DNA of 64,000 bases from Macrotrachela quadricornifera (Eukaryota > Rotifera > Eurotatoria > Philodinida > Philodinidae). A program made the translations under genes and the position numbers. The stretch spans positions 53,188 to 117,187 of the forward strand of contig JAJEKB010000852.1 of the NCBI GenBank assembly GCA_022393335.1. Direction: 5' to 3'. Numbering within the stretch: the stretch's first letter is position 1; each line of letters starts with the position of its first letter. This document shows positions 62,401-64,000 of this stretch, piece after piece. A model generated the notes under the pieces. That model was not told the DNA's origin and made no database searches. It saw only the letters and a program-made list of their open reading frames with translations.

Positions 62401-63188
62401 TCACTGGTAATTGTATATTGATTGCGTGGTGACATTGGCATATAAGATGAGAGTGATGGTGGAGGTAGAGATTGTTGTTGTTGCAAAGATGGTGGTGGCG
62501 GTGTTCGTTGAGTAAGTAATGAAGAATTTGGTGTTGTACTACCGGTATTATTATTATTATTATTATTACTTGCCGAACCAAAATCAAACGATGACGGACC
62601 ATTATCAATGCCATTCCGAGACGGAGTTAAGGAAGGTGGTAGCGGTAGAGGACCATTAGATAAAGCTAAAAGAAAGAAAAATAGATAATTTTTGTTTTTT
62701 TTTCTTTTGAAAGAAAATCTCTTACGAGTTCCTGTTCTACTAAGTGATCGTTCTGAATCAACTTGTTCAATTTTTTGTGGTTTTAAAGAAGATGATGAAT
62801 CAAAATCAGTTGATGATGGATCAACAAGTTCATCGAGTTTTCGTTTATTTGTTTTATTATTTATTTGTAATGACTGCCTTGAAGAAAATATATCAGAAAA
62901 TTGATTCATTGGAGAATCAGATGAAGGAATTTGTTGAATTGAATCATTAGAATGTAATAACATTGTTGGTGGTGGTAATGTTCCACTTTCCATCTCATTA
63001 TTTACTAAAAAACTAATTCATATATACATATATCAATACAAAAAAATATTGAAAAACAAATCAAAAAATTAATATATACCAATATTGTCAGATGGTGATC
63101 GCCAATTGTTATTAATAGATGATTGCTGATGTATAGAAGCAGCTGTAATTGATGCAGCCGATTTGGCCTTTTTGGCGTTGTTTTTCAT
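59480..63188 (-). CDS. BCL9: BCL9/Legless, beta-catenin co-activator
   Basis: Coding exons 63188-63080, 63004-62726, 62665-62256, 62191-61072, 61015-60369 and 60310-59480 (1131 aa, phases close). The protein is Pro/Gly/His/Ser-rich and disordered apart from three short homology boxes. HD1 at about 228-256 (VFVFTTQLANDAAEAVLK) is the Pygopus PHD-finger ligand. HD2 at about 379-401 (LTPERAKHRKNQLNKIEDLK) is in the place of the beta-catenin-binding helix. A weak HD3-like box is at about 531-550 (VRDWNKMQMEHLEGKSQQI). BCL9 bridges beta-catenin to Pygopus in Wnt transcription. A basic patch (KNNAKKAKS) near the start and KRKLDE near residue 85 could be nuclear signals. HD2 is less leucine-rich than in vertebrates. 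Simple repeats encode poly-Ala, poly-Asn and a His-Pro-His-Met run. The exon upstream of 63188 extends to an acceptor at 63223, so a further 5' exon is likely. Confidence 0.85.
59846..59903 (-). repeat. BCL9: Coding minisatellite (His-Pro-His-Met) in BCL9
   Basis: Tandem 12-bp units (CATATGTGGATG on the plus strand) encode four or five H-P-H-M repeats, followed by His/Pro-rich sequence. Confidence 0.8.
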
Positions 63189-64000
63189 TCGTATTGGTCC
63201 TGTACATTTGTTATTATTCGATCTGAAACAAACACAGAAGTTTAACACAAAAGACAAGATTTTTTTCTCTCTTCTTTGTTGACGCCAAACAAGCAAAAGT
63301 GCGTTCGCATGCGACACGTTCACTACATCTTGTTCACGTACGTACATCATGGGAGGAGAAGAAGAATGTCAAAAAAGAACAAATAACGGGTTGGCTCTCT
63401 TCCTCTCCTTTCTACGTTCAATCTGCCGTCCGATCGTACGTTCTTTCTCTCTCTTTTTTTCCATTCATCGTGTTCATTTGCTAACCACACATAGAACAAC
63501 TGTTCAAACTGAAAAGAGAAGAGAAAGAGAAAAGAAGAAGAAGAAGAAGAAGACGAAGAAGAAGAACGAGCGTGTGTATGTATGCATGAGTGTATTGAAC
63601 ATCATTCATGCTTCGAGCATGTTACACGAACAGCAAAGAAGAAGCAGCATCGTCGGGCCGCATCACGTGAAAGACGAACAAGAATAACAACAACAATAAC
63701 AGATGCGTAAAAAACAACATCTCCGCTGTGGTCTACTATGCTCGTTCCCGTGAGCGCGCGCGCTGAGATGTCTCTATTTTCCTTCGTTTTTTTTCTTTTA
63801 TCGTTCTTGTCGTCTCTTTCTTTGCCTAGGCAAAGAACTGAGAGAGCCGTACCGAATGCGAAAGAGCAAAAGACGGAAAACATTCTTCGTCTTTTTCTCT
63901 GTTCTCATCATAAAACATTTTTTTCCAGAGATGCAGAAGCAGTACTACTGACATTACTGAAGAATAATCAAATGAAACAAAGAAAGCAAGAGAGAGAGAG
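63189..64000. other. BCL9 5' flank / probable promoter, GC-richer
   Basis: An acceptor (TTTGTTTCAG, minus strand, at 63223) shows that a 5' UTR exon lies upstream. This stretch has more CG dinucleotides than the rest of the window (for example near 63300-63330, 63425 and 63745-63765) and a GAA tract at 63532-63568, as expected of a promoter. ORFs here are repeat readings. Confidence 0.45.

Noticed and set aside
1..64000. tRNA or rRNA genes
   Set aside because: No cloverleaf with conserved A/B boxes and no rRNA core sequence was recognised by eye; a covariance-model search was not possible here.

Overview
The window is animal nuclear DNA: AT-rich, with multi-exon genes whose introns are mostly 50-80 bp with GT..AG ends and poly-T tracts before the acceptor. 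The genes recognised are metazoan signalling and synaptic genes. Compact introns, very A/T-biased codons, an ankyrin/ADP-ribosyltransferase fusion and an ARM-TIR-SAM protein suggest a rotifer (bdelloid-like) or another small spiralian. That is inference; no species marker is present. Exon joins were made by hand from splice sites, and reading phase closes for every model described as complete.

Layout. 1-1335 (-): 5' part of a RasGRP-type Ras exchange factor, running off the window edge. 1336-14.6 kb: mostly non-coding, with simple repeats, a foldback element, a decayed secreted-protein gene, a second decayed ORF region and a degenerate repeat field. 14.6-16.7 kb (+): Fuseless-like multi-pass membrane protein with two possible last exons. 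19.6-22.3 kb (+): SYK/ZAP-70-type kinase (SH2-SH2-kinase). 24.5-25.6 kb (+): intronless ankyrin + ADP-ribosyltransferase gene. 27.4-31.4 kb (+): tyrosine/aromatic amino acid decarboxylase with two possible first exons. 31.4-38.9 kb: a long hairpin, a UBR4-like pseudogene, a palindromic GGGAC satellite with a 10-N gap, and an 808-bp element with perfect 15-bp terminal inverted repeats. 38.9-42.4 kb (-): ARM-TIR-SAM protein. 42.7-44.6 kb (+): a small single-TM ORF only 8 nt upstream of archease. 45.7-54.0 kb (+): DPP6/DPP10-like protein lacking the catalytic serine, with five candidate first coding exons. 54.3-55.5 kb (-): IMMP2L-like S26 protein with a degraded catalytic dyad. 56.0-58.2 kb (-): PKMYT1 kinase. 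58.7-58.9 kb (-): small hydrophilic two-repeat protein. 59.5-63.2 kb (-): BCL9/Legless, a Wnt co-activator.

The genes do not form one pathway. Shared themes are neuronal or excitable-cell functions (Fuseless, tyramine/histamine-type synthesis, a Kv4 accessory-type subunit), Ras and tyrosine-kinase signalling (RasGRP, SYK-like), NAD-consuming folds (ART and TIR), and enzyme folds that seem to have lost catalysis (the DPP6/10-like and S26-like proteins). The most interesting items are the first-exon array, the ARM-TIR-SAM architecture, the degraded S26 protein and the tight small-ORF/archease pair.
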